Positions 39,073 through 50,140 of a stretch of 64,000 nucleotides of DNA are shown piece by piece. Location of the stretch: contig BSDZ01000079.1 of assembly GCA_030268105.1 (NCBI GenBank), positions 4,446,001-4,510,000 on the forward strand, written 5' to 3'. The position numbers were made by a program, and so were the translations under genes. Under the pieces are notes generated by a model, which had not been told where the DNA came from, did not search any database, and was given only the letters and a program-made list of their open reading frames with translations. Positions within the stretch are counted from its first letter, which is position 1. Each line of letters begins with the position of its first letter. The DNA comes from Volvox africanus (Eukaryota; Chlorophyta; Chlorophyceae; Chlamydomonadales; Volvocaceae).

Positions 39073-41350
39073 TTTCTCACTTTGGCAGTCCCGCCTGCAT
39101 CGCCAAATCCGCCAGCATGACCGCCGCTCCTGGGTCCCTCTCACTGGGCTTCAGCACGAACGTGTTTCCCGCCGTCACCGCGAGAGGGAACATCCACAGC
39201 GGCACCATCGCGGGGAAGTTGAACGGACAGATGCCTGCAACGACCTGAACGACCACGACCACGATCAGGGCGGCCAAGATTCAGGAAGGTGGCAGAAAGG
39301 TATGCACGGCATACACACACACGCACACCTGACCAAGGCCGCTGTCCCGGGGAGGAAGGGGGTTTTTAGGGTCGCCAAAACACATAACACCGATCCACAC
39401 GCACGGTGCAAACACATCTCTCCCTCCCTCCCTCCCTCCCTCCCTCCCTCCGCGTCGGAACCCCCCACTCCGGGCGCCGGCGGCAGCATGTGCCCAGGCT
39501 GCCCATGCATCCACGGGCCATGCCATGCAGTGTCGGGCGATGGCGGCGTACGACTACAGCGGCGTACGACTCACCCCCAGAGGCTGTCGAATGGAGTAGC
39601 AGTCGATGCCTCCCGCTACATTCTCCACCAGCTCGCCCGACAAGTACGGCGCAATACCACATGCCGTCTCGACCACCTCTGCATCATGGCGGGAGCACCC
39701 ACACGCATCAGGGCGTGACGTCACGTGGCCTTTGTCTCCGAGTGCGGCGGGGAGAATACGGGTCTTGCCTTCTCACGCCAGAAGAAGACCACGTCACGCC
39801 AATGAATACGGGTCTGGCGGGCAGATGTAAAGATCTAAGGATCTAAAGATCTAAAACTGTAGAGACCAAAACCCTAAGGAAAGTTTGATGAATGCGGTGG
39901 GAGGACGTTTACGGCGACCGCGCCGGGGAACCGCCGGGTGGGGGGGGGGGAAGTTTACATAACCCAGGCGGAAGAGGGGTAAGGGAGGGGGAAACCCGCC
40001 AGAGGTATACTGCGGTGTACTGCTTCTGCCCCTTTTCCCTCAGATCTGGTTGCTGTTGACTTCCCACATCCATTGATTCGAAGATGCGGTCACAACACCT
40101 CTGCCGCTTTCCGGTTCAACCCACCCAAGCCGCGGAAGACATCGCCTCTCGCATCCGCAAGAGTCTTGCCCTGCTCCGCGGTCACCGAGCGAGCCAGCTC
40201 GTCCTGGCGAGGAGTACAAGCCGGGTATGAATAATACGAATTCAATGCGGATTTCCCTTTTAAGATTAAAAATGATAAAAAAAGAGACCGAAAGTTAGGG
40301 TGGATACAAGGATAAGACCAAACACGAATCAACACACACATACCCTTGCTCCCGTGCGCGCGGTTAGGCAGGATGAAGTGAACAGAAAAGATGGTTCTGG
40401 TTTTCCGTCGCATACCCGCACTTGACCAACTGCGAGTGTGAGGGCCATGCGGCCATCCTAACCCCATCGTTTCCCCGATTGGGTACACGCACACAAATAA
40501 ATACGGAAGAACAAAGGGCATTGGACCCCGTTTACCATGTTGGCTCGAATCAGCTCCTGAAACTTGAACATGACTCGGACCCGAGTGGGCACGGGTGTGG
40601 AACGCCATTTCGGGAAAGCCTTTGCGGCAGCCGTTACCGCAGAGTCAAACTCAGCTTTAGTAGTCAGCGGCAGTCGAGACAATACGTCTTGCGTGGCCTA
40701 GGGTTGATGGGGGTGGTTTGTGGGAAGGCGTGGGAGGTGAGGCATCTGTGGGGGATTAGGGCTTTGAAATGTAGGACACGAGTTCCAAGGTTTGGGATCG
40801 GATAATACGCTAAGAGAATCAGTTCATAATTCGCTATTAGGTTAAGTTTACAGCTTCGAGGGATAAAGGTGATCGGTCCAAGATATATCGCGCGCGAATT
40901 CTCACCGGGTTGACGACATCCAGCCAGTTCTCGGTAGTTGAGTCGACGAATTCACCGTCAATCAGCAACTTTACTTTGGGTGACTGCAACGTAAAGAGCG
41001 TGCAAGGTTATACTTATGTGTATAAACTTTGTTGCTGACGGATGTAGAGTTTTCCCCGAAACTCGTTTCTACAAAAAGGACAGTCTCAAAACATCACGTG
41101 ACACAATAATTAAAATAAAGACAACGGACCTAAAAAGCCCGCAGCGAGTTGGTATTTAGATCGCTTGCGCAATACCAGGTAAGGAATTTGCAAATTCTTC
41201 ATTGTCCGACATACACTATCACTCGTTAAAACTAAAACTCACAGCAACAGATCCCAAAGGATTGGGTGCGGCTGCAGAAGCGAAAAGCCTAAGTCCCCAG
41301 GAAAGTCCGGGAGCATATTGTCTAGGGCGCAAAAGGATGGATGATGCCAT
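35972..41350 (-). CDS. ALDH6: methylmalonate-semialdehyde dehydrogenase, mitochondrial
   Basis: CoA-acylating aldehyde dehydrogenase of valine and pyrimidine catabolism, converting (methyl)malonate semialdehyde to propionyl- or acetyl-CoA. Twelve exons join in phase: 41350-41243, 40983-40906, 40697-40536, 40203-40125, 39678-39575, 39244-39081, 38560-38337, 38136-37967, 37582-37388, 37078-36977, 36688-36595, 36168-35972 (558 residues). Residues 1-36 ([15 protein letters not shown]...) form a basic, Ser/Ala-rich mitochondrial presequence. Family blocks follow: [70 protein letters not shown], and the catalytic cysteine in [12 protein letters not shown] (about residue 317). Near the end come [52 protein letters not shown] and [18 protein letters not shown]. 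The order, length and motifs are complete and fit ALDH6 better than other ALDHs. The C-terminal tail after TSKW is about 40 residues longer than I would expect. Confidence 0.96.
36702..36720 (-). repeat. shared acceptor-proximal motif, copy 1
   Basis: gttggcagttgatagttga lies just upstream (in gene sense) of the acceptor of dehydrogenase exon 11; a nearly identical stretch lies beside the exon 7 acceptor. Confidence 0.6.
38566..38583 (-). repeat. shared acceptor-proximal motif, copy 2
   Basis: gttggcagttgagagttg directly precedes (gene sense) the CTCTAG acceptor of exon 7; it differs from copy 1 at one position. Confidence 0.6.
38719..38795 (-). repeat. introner-like repeat, copy B (dehydrogenase intron 6)
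   Basis: Plus strand gaagatgaataaaagagaca, tgataccgccatagacgcag, ctgtaaagtttgaatatg, actaaccgcgatgg. It shares the terminal block with copy A in the SLC17 gene. Confidence 0.7.
39001..39080. repeat. CT-rich simple repeat within dehydrogenase intron 6
   Basis: Plus-strand CTCT runs (GAGA on the gene strand) directly follow the exon 6 donor. A second CCCT run lies at about 39420-39450 in intron 5. Confidence 0.85.
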
Positions 41351-41819
41351 ATCACGTTATCCCTCAATCAATTAGGTAAATTGTAAGGATATCTTACGAG
41401 TAAACACTAACGCAATACTCAATCACGATGAGGCCTTGGGCAGTCTGATGTCCTAATGTTTGCACGACAAGCACGACAAGCAATCGGTTGCACCCGTCCA
41501 TACGGAAAAAAAGGCACACACACCTTGCAAGCATTGACCTTTGAAAATCAAAGCTAGTGATACGCAGTTGTGGCCGCAGATGTGGCGGCCCTGCGTTATC
41601 GACGCTAGCCAATCAACGTCGGTCGAGCGGCGTCGAGGACTTGCACCGCTCACGGATTGCGGAATGACAAGAATGGAGTGATAGAATCTATATTTAAAGT
41701 CGGTGATCAGTGTGCAGTCCTGGTGTCTCACCGCCGGGAGAGGCCTCGCAAGGCGCTTGGCAGAAACCGCAAGCATTCGGAAGCCGACTGCAGGGTCGCA
41801 AATTTCCCAGGATACGCTC
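41351..41819. promoter_or_regulatory. shared divergent promoter region (dehydrogenase / bZIP)
   Basis: The dehydrogenase ATG (41350, minus) and the bZIP ATG (41820, plus) are 469 bp apart and point away from each other, so both promoters and 5' UTRs must lie here. No core promoter element was identified with confidence. Confidence 0.5.
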
Positions 41820-44800
41820 ATGTTAAATTTCGGTGGTCAAGATGTTATGCAGCAGGCTCGGCCGCGCGTCCCGCAACAGCCGGGCAGGTCAGCTGGGCAA
41901 CATCAAGTTCCTGCCGGCGAGGCAGCTCCAAACCTCAGCCATTATAACTCTGAGCAAGTAACTTGGGCTGAGCGTCATGCAGCGTCAAATATTGCTCCTG
42001 GATGTCCTCTAGACGCAGTGCCAGAGCTCATGGAACGCCATGCTCCATCCAACGAGCCAGGCAACAGCATGCTAGCCGCCACAACCAGCGCCGCTATCCC
42101 GATTGACGTGGATCCATCCAACCAGATGCATATGGGGCGAATTCCGGCTGGCGCGCCAGTCACCGCTTTCCATCCAACTCGGTCATGGCCCGCCCGCCCG
42201 CCACCCCACCACCCCTACCGCGGCGCCACGCCGCGTCACCCGTACTATTCACAGTATCCACGTCACCCGCCGTATAGCTCAGTCATGCATCCGTACGGCG
42301 TCTCACCGCCGCCGATGCTGGGGCGGCGACAGCATCCTGGTTTCCCGCCACACATGCAGTACGGCATGCCGCCAATGCCGGGGTACGGAATACCAACGGA
42401 GGATGACATGCAAGCGCGGGTATTTGCGGTAAGGTTCTCCCCTTTGGTTTATCCTCTTCGGGACCGCGTTGGAGATTGGGGGGATAGTCCATCCGCTCCG
42501 CAGTTTTGCGCTCACGTTCCCTTGCCGTCATCCCGAACCCATACTAGTCCGTTGCCGTACAAGTAGCATCTGGTAGACGGTGAAACGCATAAAAACATAA
42601 AATTTGATGCGCTGAAGGGAGAAACAAGAAGTAAGAGCAACATATGATGTTGATGATGATGACGCGATGATAGTTAGGGTTTCAGGGGAACTGTTTTAAC
42701 GAGGCGGGATGTTTCTACTCGTCGTTAGGGTCTACTACTCGAAAGTTGCTAGGGGTCTAGAAGCTCATGCCGTATTACGTCCCGTACACTGCCGTACCTT
42801 TCCATTCACAAGAAGAAGTGCTCGCAGGTGCCTCGGGGCTACGGACGTGTCCTCACACCTCCCACGGGGTGCACTTCGAAATTTATTCCGTCGGTTGCCT
42901 CAGCTGTCCTACTGCTCGATCCCTGACCAACCGAAATTACCTGCTCCGTACGACAGGGGCCTTATTAAATGCCGTTCGCGATTAACGAGAGGCTAAGAGA
43001 TAGGACGAACATGCCACAGACACCGTCTTCTTTGCACATGTGCTGCTAAGGGGGGTTGACACAGCGTGTAAGGTTTTCTTTGGGCCATACACCGCGAAGC
43101 GCTCGTTCCCAATCCCTGGATTCCAGGATCGCGTCGTCGTACGTTTTCATTCCCTCAGAAAGCAGCGGCTCTTCCCCATCCCACCATCACCGGGGCATTG
43201 TGACTGGTTTCGGAGGATTGGTTCTGTGCCCGTGGCATAGCGGCACACTCCGCCTCCAATCTGTAGCATGCGCTACGGATTTCTGCGATGACGTTTTGAT
43301 GCTGCTGCTCATGATGCTACCTACCACTGTAGCGGCGGCTGTGTTATATATTTATTTGTAATTTTCTGTCGTCTGTGTTGCGGAGGGGAGAGGTCATTTT
43401 TGTGCTTGCTTAGGATTGGTTAGGCTTTTGACACTTTTCCCTTCCTTTCCCCCTTCCTTTTCCTAACTCGCGCCCAAACCTCTTCCGGATGGCCTTCGTT
43501 TTTTTTGCGACTCCTCTCTCCCTGGAGCATCGAACACTGCCGCATACACTCACATACACACACGCATGGACACAAGCAGTTTAAGCGCACCCTTTCAGTC
43601 CCTCCCCTGGCAACATTCACCCGTGAGAAACCCATTCTCCGGGGTCTCGCCGTACTAAAACCCATCCAAGTTTCATAGCCCGGACCCCACTCGCCTGCTC
43701 TCACCCCCTCACCTCACCACAAGCTCACCCCTTCCGGTCTAGGGCTCTAGCTAGGCATCGAGTTGAACAACAGGATGAAACATCGTTAAAGAGGATGCGA
43801 TATAGGTTTCGGATTAGATATAGATGTAGATCTGGATGAGACCGGTGTCAAGGCTGGACTAAACCTTAATTGCCGTATGCTGCCGTACCTAAACTTCAAC
43901 CTGATGGATCCGCCCCGTGTCGATACCCTCCCCCCCTTCCCCCCCTGGTGCTCGCATCACAGACGCCATTCGTCCCAACAGACACGCAGTCCGCAGCCCT
44001 GGGTTCCGGTCCCGGGAATGGCGACCCGGACCCTCCGTCCGGGGGGGAGAGTCTGCTCATGCGCCCGTTGGATGGCGGAGTCCTCGGGGCCCCGCAGCCG
44101 CCCCCCATGGGCCCCAGCAGCAGCGAGGGAGGGTCTGCAGGGGGTGCTAGCGGTGGGGCCGCAGCAGCAGCAGCCGCCGCCGCGGCGGCGGCGGCTACAG
44201 GCGTGCGTGGCGGCGCCGCGGCGGCAGCTCCGCCGGGGAGCTTCCCCTTAGGCCCTCTGCCAGGGCACCTGTACAGCTCACCTTATGGCGTTCCGTACAG
44301 ACCCCGGCATATGATGTATTCTTACCCGCCGCCGCCCCACTACTACCAGGAAGGTGAGAGCTTAAGTAGCACGGGAAGGACCCCTGTGTGTTAGTGTGGG
44401 AAGTTCGGAGTTGCGGTTTTCACTTTCGCTCTTAGGTAGGGGCGGGTAACGTCAAGATTGCGGGCCCACGTCCGCTGAGTTCACCAAAATGGCGCCAAAG
44501 AAATTGCCTGGCCTACGAGATGTACTTCGCTTTGTTAGGATTTTATTGTAATGTTTTTTCTCGTCAGTAAAATGTATTCTGCACGTGACAATATTTGTTG
44601 GCGTTGCACCGCGCCCGTGTTTTTGCAATAGCTGGCACGGGTATCAACCGCTTGCATTTATGCAGCTGTTTTGTCAATCATATAGTTGAATTATACGTGA
44701 TCTTTAACAGGACTTTGCGTTAGTAAGCAGTAGACAGTAACAGCGTAATGGCTGCGATTGAGTCTAAAGACGTAACCGCCCTAACCGTCCAAAACAGCGC

Positions 44801-47800
44801 GTTATTGACCACGGTGACATTTTGTGAAGTTACCTAGATACGGCTAGTAAAAACAGATAAATGCACCAAACCACTAGCTAAGCAAAGATATATCAGTGCG
44901 CAATCGCCGCTAGCGCTATGCTTGCAAGGGTTGTTATCCCGCTACCTTGCAACCAAAGTCTTTTGGAAAGGGAATTCGTATATGCATCATATTTGAACAA
45001 TAATTATTCTTACCATGCATTTCGATGTGTGCATTTCATTCCTGATGCATGCCCGTTACCTTAAAACCGCTAAAATAGACATCTTAGAAGCGTCGCATAG
45101 AACTCGTGCTGATTTCGGAAAACTTGATCGTTGTTGCAAGAACATCCTTGAGAGGAAAACCTTATCTCGCAAGATTGCGGGCGTAACGGTGTACCGTGTA
45201 CCTTGCTGTCACTTTCACCGAAAGACCCTTTGATACTTCCTTAATGGCTAACCTATTGATCTAACAAGTTTTTGCAGTGGATTACCAATTGCGGGATGTA
45301 AAGTTTGTTGATCAGCTGATGTGCCGCACTTCATGTCGAACTCCTGGGGTCGCGACTCCGTTATTGCCGAGCAAATATGTAACAACAGTAATTTAACTGT
45401 CATTTATTTATTTGGTTATGTTGGGATATGAGAAAACTCGTGATGCGTATTTCCAAAGGGCATTCCTAACTTTGCATCAAGCCAAATTTCTTCCGAACAA
45501 AGCATATACTATTTCATGATTTGAAACAGTATTGAAGCAATATGCTTAGGATGGATTGGGTAAATGAAAAGAGCGGCGTCAACAGTTCGATTGGGTCACA
45601 TCTGGGACTCCCTTTCCCCAACAGAAATGGGCGCACCGTACGGTCGTCGGCTGACAGGCACACAATCCATGCCGCTGTCGGGGTACAGCGGGCCAAGCTA
45701 CGCTTCCGCGCCCACATCCATCGGAGGCACGGCAGCGACGATGCCCGCCCCAGCGCCACCGCCGCCGGGCGCCTTTCCCGATGGGGCGGCAGCCGCCAGC
45801 GGCCCTCAACCAAACGATTCTCAGGGGCCGCCGCCGGCGCAAGGAGATCTCAATCCCCAGAATTGCCATCCGTACGGCCCATACGGCAGCCCGCCTTACG
45901 GCGCACACCCATTCTCTCCAACGCAGCCGATGCAACCTTCACCTCAGCAACAGCAGCAGCAACTCAGCGGCGACGGAGTCACTGCCGTTCCTGCCGGGGC
46001 CGGCACACCAGCCGGCGACGCCGCCGCCGCCATAGAAACACCGTCCTACCCACAGCATTCCCATCACACCGCAACTGCCTTCAGCCACTTTCCCCCCGCC
46101 CCTACCGGGCCCCACCAAACCCACCAGCAAAACCAGCAACACCATTCCCTAGACTCTCTGCACCCCACCAGCCAGAACGCAATGCGCCGTGCCTTCAGCG
46201 CCGACACCGCGCAGATCCGCATCATGGGTACGGGCGCCGCCAGTGGTGGCGGGGCTGCCGCTGCTGGCCAAGGAACGCTCTCTGACGGCGGCGCAGCCAC
46301 CGCCGCTGCCGCTGTGGTGGCGGCAGCGGCAGCGAACGCCGACGTCATGGCGCAGGTCGACGCCGAGCTGCCGCTGCCCCTCCCTCTTCCGGAGCTCCTT
46401 GCGCAGCTAGAGGGAAGTCCGACCCCTGATGGTGACGAGGACGAGCAGCTACGAGCCGAGCTCCATGGCTTCATCGGCGATCTTGCGACGGAGGGGTACG
46501 ACGGCAGCGGGGTGATGCATCATCACCACCACCACCACCATCACCACAACCACCTGAACGGAATGCATCCGCATATGTTGCTGCACCAGCACCAGCATCA
46601 GCATCTGCAATATCAACAACACCAACAACAGCACCACCACCACCAGCAACAACAGCAGCAGCCTGGACCGGCCCCGCACATGCGCAGCAGTATCAGCGGC
46701 GGCGGCGGCGGCGGCGGCGTACGGGCGCCGTTACTGTCATCGTCACAGCAACAGCAGCAGCATATTAATCCCCAATCACAACCCCAGCAGCAGCTTCACT
46801 CGCACGTTCATCCGTATCCGCATCAGCCTCCAGGGGGGGTGCAAGTGAGTCGGGGGTTGTGGAGTGGAGGTCATGGCAGCGCCTGCAGGGCGTATGCGAA
46901 AGCAAGGGGTTAGGGGCTAAGCGGTTAGCGGAAGAGATTGTGATTCACACTCTGCTACCAAGATGAAGAGCCAGGCCTCAGGAGATCTCACAAAGGAGAC
47001 CGGGCGGGCGGGGAAGGGGCGACGGGGGAGAGATAAAGGCCGATGCAAAAACACGACACGCGATCGACGCAGGACTTGGGGGGCCGGGGGGATTCAAAGC
47101 CCGCTTCGTGGGAGAGGCCTCAATCTGATATGACGTGGCCATTTACGCCTGTACGGCGACCTGCACGAAATACACATTCGATTTGGGAAGTGTACGATTA
47201 CAGTGTAGATCCGTTAAGAGAATGCGTTGACCGTTTGCTGCCGTTCTGCTCGCACTTGCGTCAACCACCGCAGCTGTCGTCACAGCAGCAGCAGCAACAA
47301 CAACAACCGTCACTACAGCCGCTACAGCCGCTACAACAACCGCAGCAACAGCAGCGGCATGGGCAACAAATGTCAATGGGACCTGCCCGGCGGGGTCCCA
47401 GCAGCCGCGGCGGTGGCAGTGACGCGAGTATGACGCTCGGCCACTCTTCGAACCAACCCATGGGTCAGGTTACGGCTGGTCTGTTGCATCCGCTGCCGCC
47501 GTGGGATGGCAGTTTGACGGGCCCTATGGAAACATTGGGACTTAGGGGACCGATGCCGCTACAGCCGCCATTGGGTCCCGCGCGACGCCCAATGCAACAA
47601 CCCTCTTATGTGACCCATGGGTCGTTCACTACCGCCGCCGGCAGTGTGGCGAAGTACAGTGGCGGCGGTAGCGCAGAGAATGGCGATGAGCTCGTGGAGG
47701 GAGAAGTAGTCGACGGAGGCCAACCAGCCGGTGGTAGTGCCGACGGCAACGCTGACGGTGAGGGTGGCGGCGGCGTCGATGGTGACGGCGACGCCGAAGC

Positions 47801-49809
47801 TGCCGCTGAAGACTCCTGGTTGCCTGGCGGCTCCGCTGGAGGGTCCGCCGGTGGCGGCCGACGCCGCATGACAGACGACGGCGAGGCGAATCAGCGGCGT
47901 CCCCGCCGTAAACTTGCCGTACGAAGGGTCAAGGGGAGGGCGACCGGTGCCGCAAACCGACGTGAGTCAGCAGGTGGAGGCGCCGGCGGCATCCCCCCTG
48001 GAGTGGCATCGGCGGCCTCAGGCGATGAGTTGCAAATCGGTACGACAGTACGGCTTGATGCCCATTTTCTGTGTTATTTCCCCATAATCCAAAGCAGCTC
48101 AGGGTTTTTAAAGCGTCATGTCTCCAGTTTTGGTCCGGTCGCCTTCACGCTCTTAACCCTTGTTTCTATAGCGTATCCTGGTCGATAAAAGTGCGGTTTG
48201 TGATTCATATTAGATTTCCCCATCCGGTTTCGGAGCCGAGGGTTTTATCCGCGCAGAGGGTTATTTCCCATTGCGCATTTTTGTGACAAGTCGCCGCCGC
48301 CTAAAGCTACATCGCTCTGCCGCTGACGCAACCTGCGCAGGTGCCCGGCCTACCCTGGAGCAACTGCTCTCGCAGTCGGTTGATACAGTTGCCGACCTGG
48401 AGGTGTTAGGTGCGTTCGTCGGTTGGTGGTTAGGCAGTATCTGGGCATGGTAATATATACATACAAAATAGGGAAGGAATATATACTATGTGTAAAGTAG
48501 GAATTCTTGATTATAATATTAAAATTAGCTTTACAGACTTATCTTTGTCTTTAAGGATGAAACCAACGCATTTTAATCGTAAGCGGTAGACTCCGGATCA
48601 TGATTGTCTAAATAATATAATCATTACCAATCCTTGAAAACAATGATTCTGGACACTGACGAGGTTCTCTTAAAAGGTGAAGGGAGCTCCTCTACATTCT
48701 ACATAACAATGAATCCGAGCGGAATCTAGAAAACATAGTTTGTAGCGCACAATTATATACATATGTATAATATATATATATAGATAGACAGATTAAATAT
48801 AAATACATATATACGGAAAGTATATATATATATACCGGACCCCCGGTGCTCGTCTTTGAAGGGCGAGTGTGTCCCACAGTGTAACACCCATAAAAATATA
48901 TATATATATGTCTATATATGTGTGTGTGTATACATATATGTAATAGTAGCCGCCACCACCACCACCACCACCCTCATGCCCCTCATCATCTCTACCCCTA
49001 TCTCTATTCTGGCTATTTGGATTTACACTTTCTACACTTTCCGTACATTGCCCCTCCCGATGTGTTCGTTCCTAGCCTCTGCTCCATCTCAGTTAGCGCT
49101 CCTCCCATTATGTTTGTGTGTTTTTGCAGGACGTTAATGCAGTGAGTGTTCCCCTATTCCACTCCCGCCTCTGTAGTACTTAGGCTTTCCTGGAGCCAGT
49201 ATGGCGCCACCGACATTACCAAATCAGTACCCCACACGCATGCACATACACATACACACAATACACATACACCCATACACCCGTACACTCGTACACCAAT
49301 CCGCAGGTGACCTAGAGCCCCAAACCGTCAGTGCGCTGCTCGAGAAGGTTCAGCGTAAGGGGAAGGGCGGACGAGCCCCGGCAGAGGACCCCCGGCTGGA
49401 CCCCTCCATCGATCCGCGGAAAGCGCGCCGGATTCTGGCCAACCGAATCAGCGCCGCAAGATCCAAACTGAAACAAAAATTAATATTGGAGGGACTCAAG
49501 GTGGGCGGTTAAATGCGGGTTGATGGGTTGTTTAGGTCCTTGGGTTGGTTGTTGTGGTTTCGGAGAGCTGCAAACCGAAGGCCATCGCGCCCAAATTTCC
49601 TGTTGGCATCATCGCAAATATGTTGAGAGCTGTCGGCCTGGTTTACTTTATGATGGTAGTCACTTGTGTACTCCCCTTGTCACATACGGCAGGCGCGGTA
49701 CCAGCAGCTGCTCTCTAGCAAGAACGAGTACAGCCGGGAGCTTGCCGAGCTAAAGAGGTCGTGCAAGGAGCTGGAGGCGAGGAACCGAGGTCTGGCGGTC
49801 CGACTCAAG
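41820..49809 (+). CDS. bZIP transcription factor (group I-like), large
   Basis: Supported exons: 41820-42428, 43963-44353, 45625-46844, 47274-48039, 48341-48409, 49307-49500, 49693-49809, all in phase (about 1,120 residues to this point). The N-terminus (MLNFGGQDVMQQ...) is followed by Pro/Tyr/Met/His-rich sequence, an Ala run, Gln runs, a run of ten His codons near 46520-46550 and an acidic Gly-rich block: disordered, activation-domain-like. The DNA-binding part is DPRKARRILANRISAARSK (exon 6-7 border region, N-x7-K basic motif), continuing into a leucine zipper (KLKQKLILEGLK, YQQLLSSKNEYSRELAELK). Lysine instead of arginine at the end of N-x7 and the ILANR.SAARSK wording are typical of plant group I bZIPs (VIP1/RSG type); a Gln is replaced by Ile. 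A small in-frame exon candidate (42761-42827, KLMPYYVPYTAVPFHSQEEV) does not keep phase with the next exon. The C-terminus is unresolved; one candidate last exon ends at a TGA near 50449. Confidence 0.85.
42761..42827 (+). other. possible cassette exon of the bZIP gene
   Basis: Flanked by an acceptor (ggtctag) and donor (gcag/gtgcct), it encodes KLMPYYVPYTAVPFHSQEEV and fits the Pro/Tyr-rich style of its neighbours. It begins in phase 0 after exon 1 but ends in phase 1, whereas the next exon starts in phase 0. Either a partner exon of 3n+2 length lies in 42828-43962, or this exon changes frame when included. Confidence 0.4.
46507..46660 (+). repeat. His and His/Gln codon repeats inside the bZIP CDS
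   Basis: CAC/CAT and CAG/CAA codon runs encode poly-His and mixed His/Gln tracts; a Gln tract also begins at about 47284. These are coding microsatellites liable to length change. Confidence 0.9.
48746..48941. repeat. TA/TG-rich microsatellites in a bZIP intron
   Basis: Several short (TA)n and (TG)n runs between bZIP exons 48341-48409 and 49307-49500. Confidence 0.85.
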
Positions 49810-50004
49810 GTGGGCGACAGGGCGGGCGGGAGCGTAGTGGTATGGAACAAATCGTTTTTGCGAATAAGTGTGTTCCTTTTTGTGTCAACAGTTTGCTTTG
49901 TTTCGAATTCAAATAAAGCGGAGTTTACAAAACCTTTACGACATAAACCTCCCCAGGCTGAGCATCGCATTGTTGAGAATGTTAATAATAATTTATGAAT
50001 GTAA

Positions 50005-50140
50005 TAATAAGAATGTATATATTATTATGTAATATACATATTATATATATTGTATAAATATTATATATATTATATGTAATAAATATTGTATGTATGTATG
50101 TATGTATGTATGTATTATGTATGTATGTATGTATTATTAT
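50005..50140. repeat. AT-rich tract with TATG tetramers
   Basis: (TAT)n/TATA-rich sequence followed by ATGT tetramers, downstream of the last secure bZIP exon. Confidence 0.9.

Noticed and set aside
38308..39144. 278-codon minus-strand frame
   Set aside because: Runs through intron 6 of the dehydrogenase (CT repeat and repeat copy B); only its 3' part is the true exon 38560-38337.
41453..41821. Alternative transit peptide for the dehydrogenase (MLAVSAKRLARPLP...)
   Set aside because: Looks mitochondrial but cannot be joined in phase to the second exon and would lie only 44 bp from the bZIP ATG; the [11 protein letters not shown] start joins perfectly.
45542..46285. 247-codon plus-strand Arg/His/Pro-rich frame
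   Set aside because: Shifted shadow of the bZIP exon 45625-46844, which has phase-matched neighbours.
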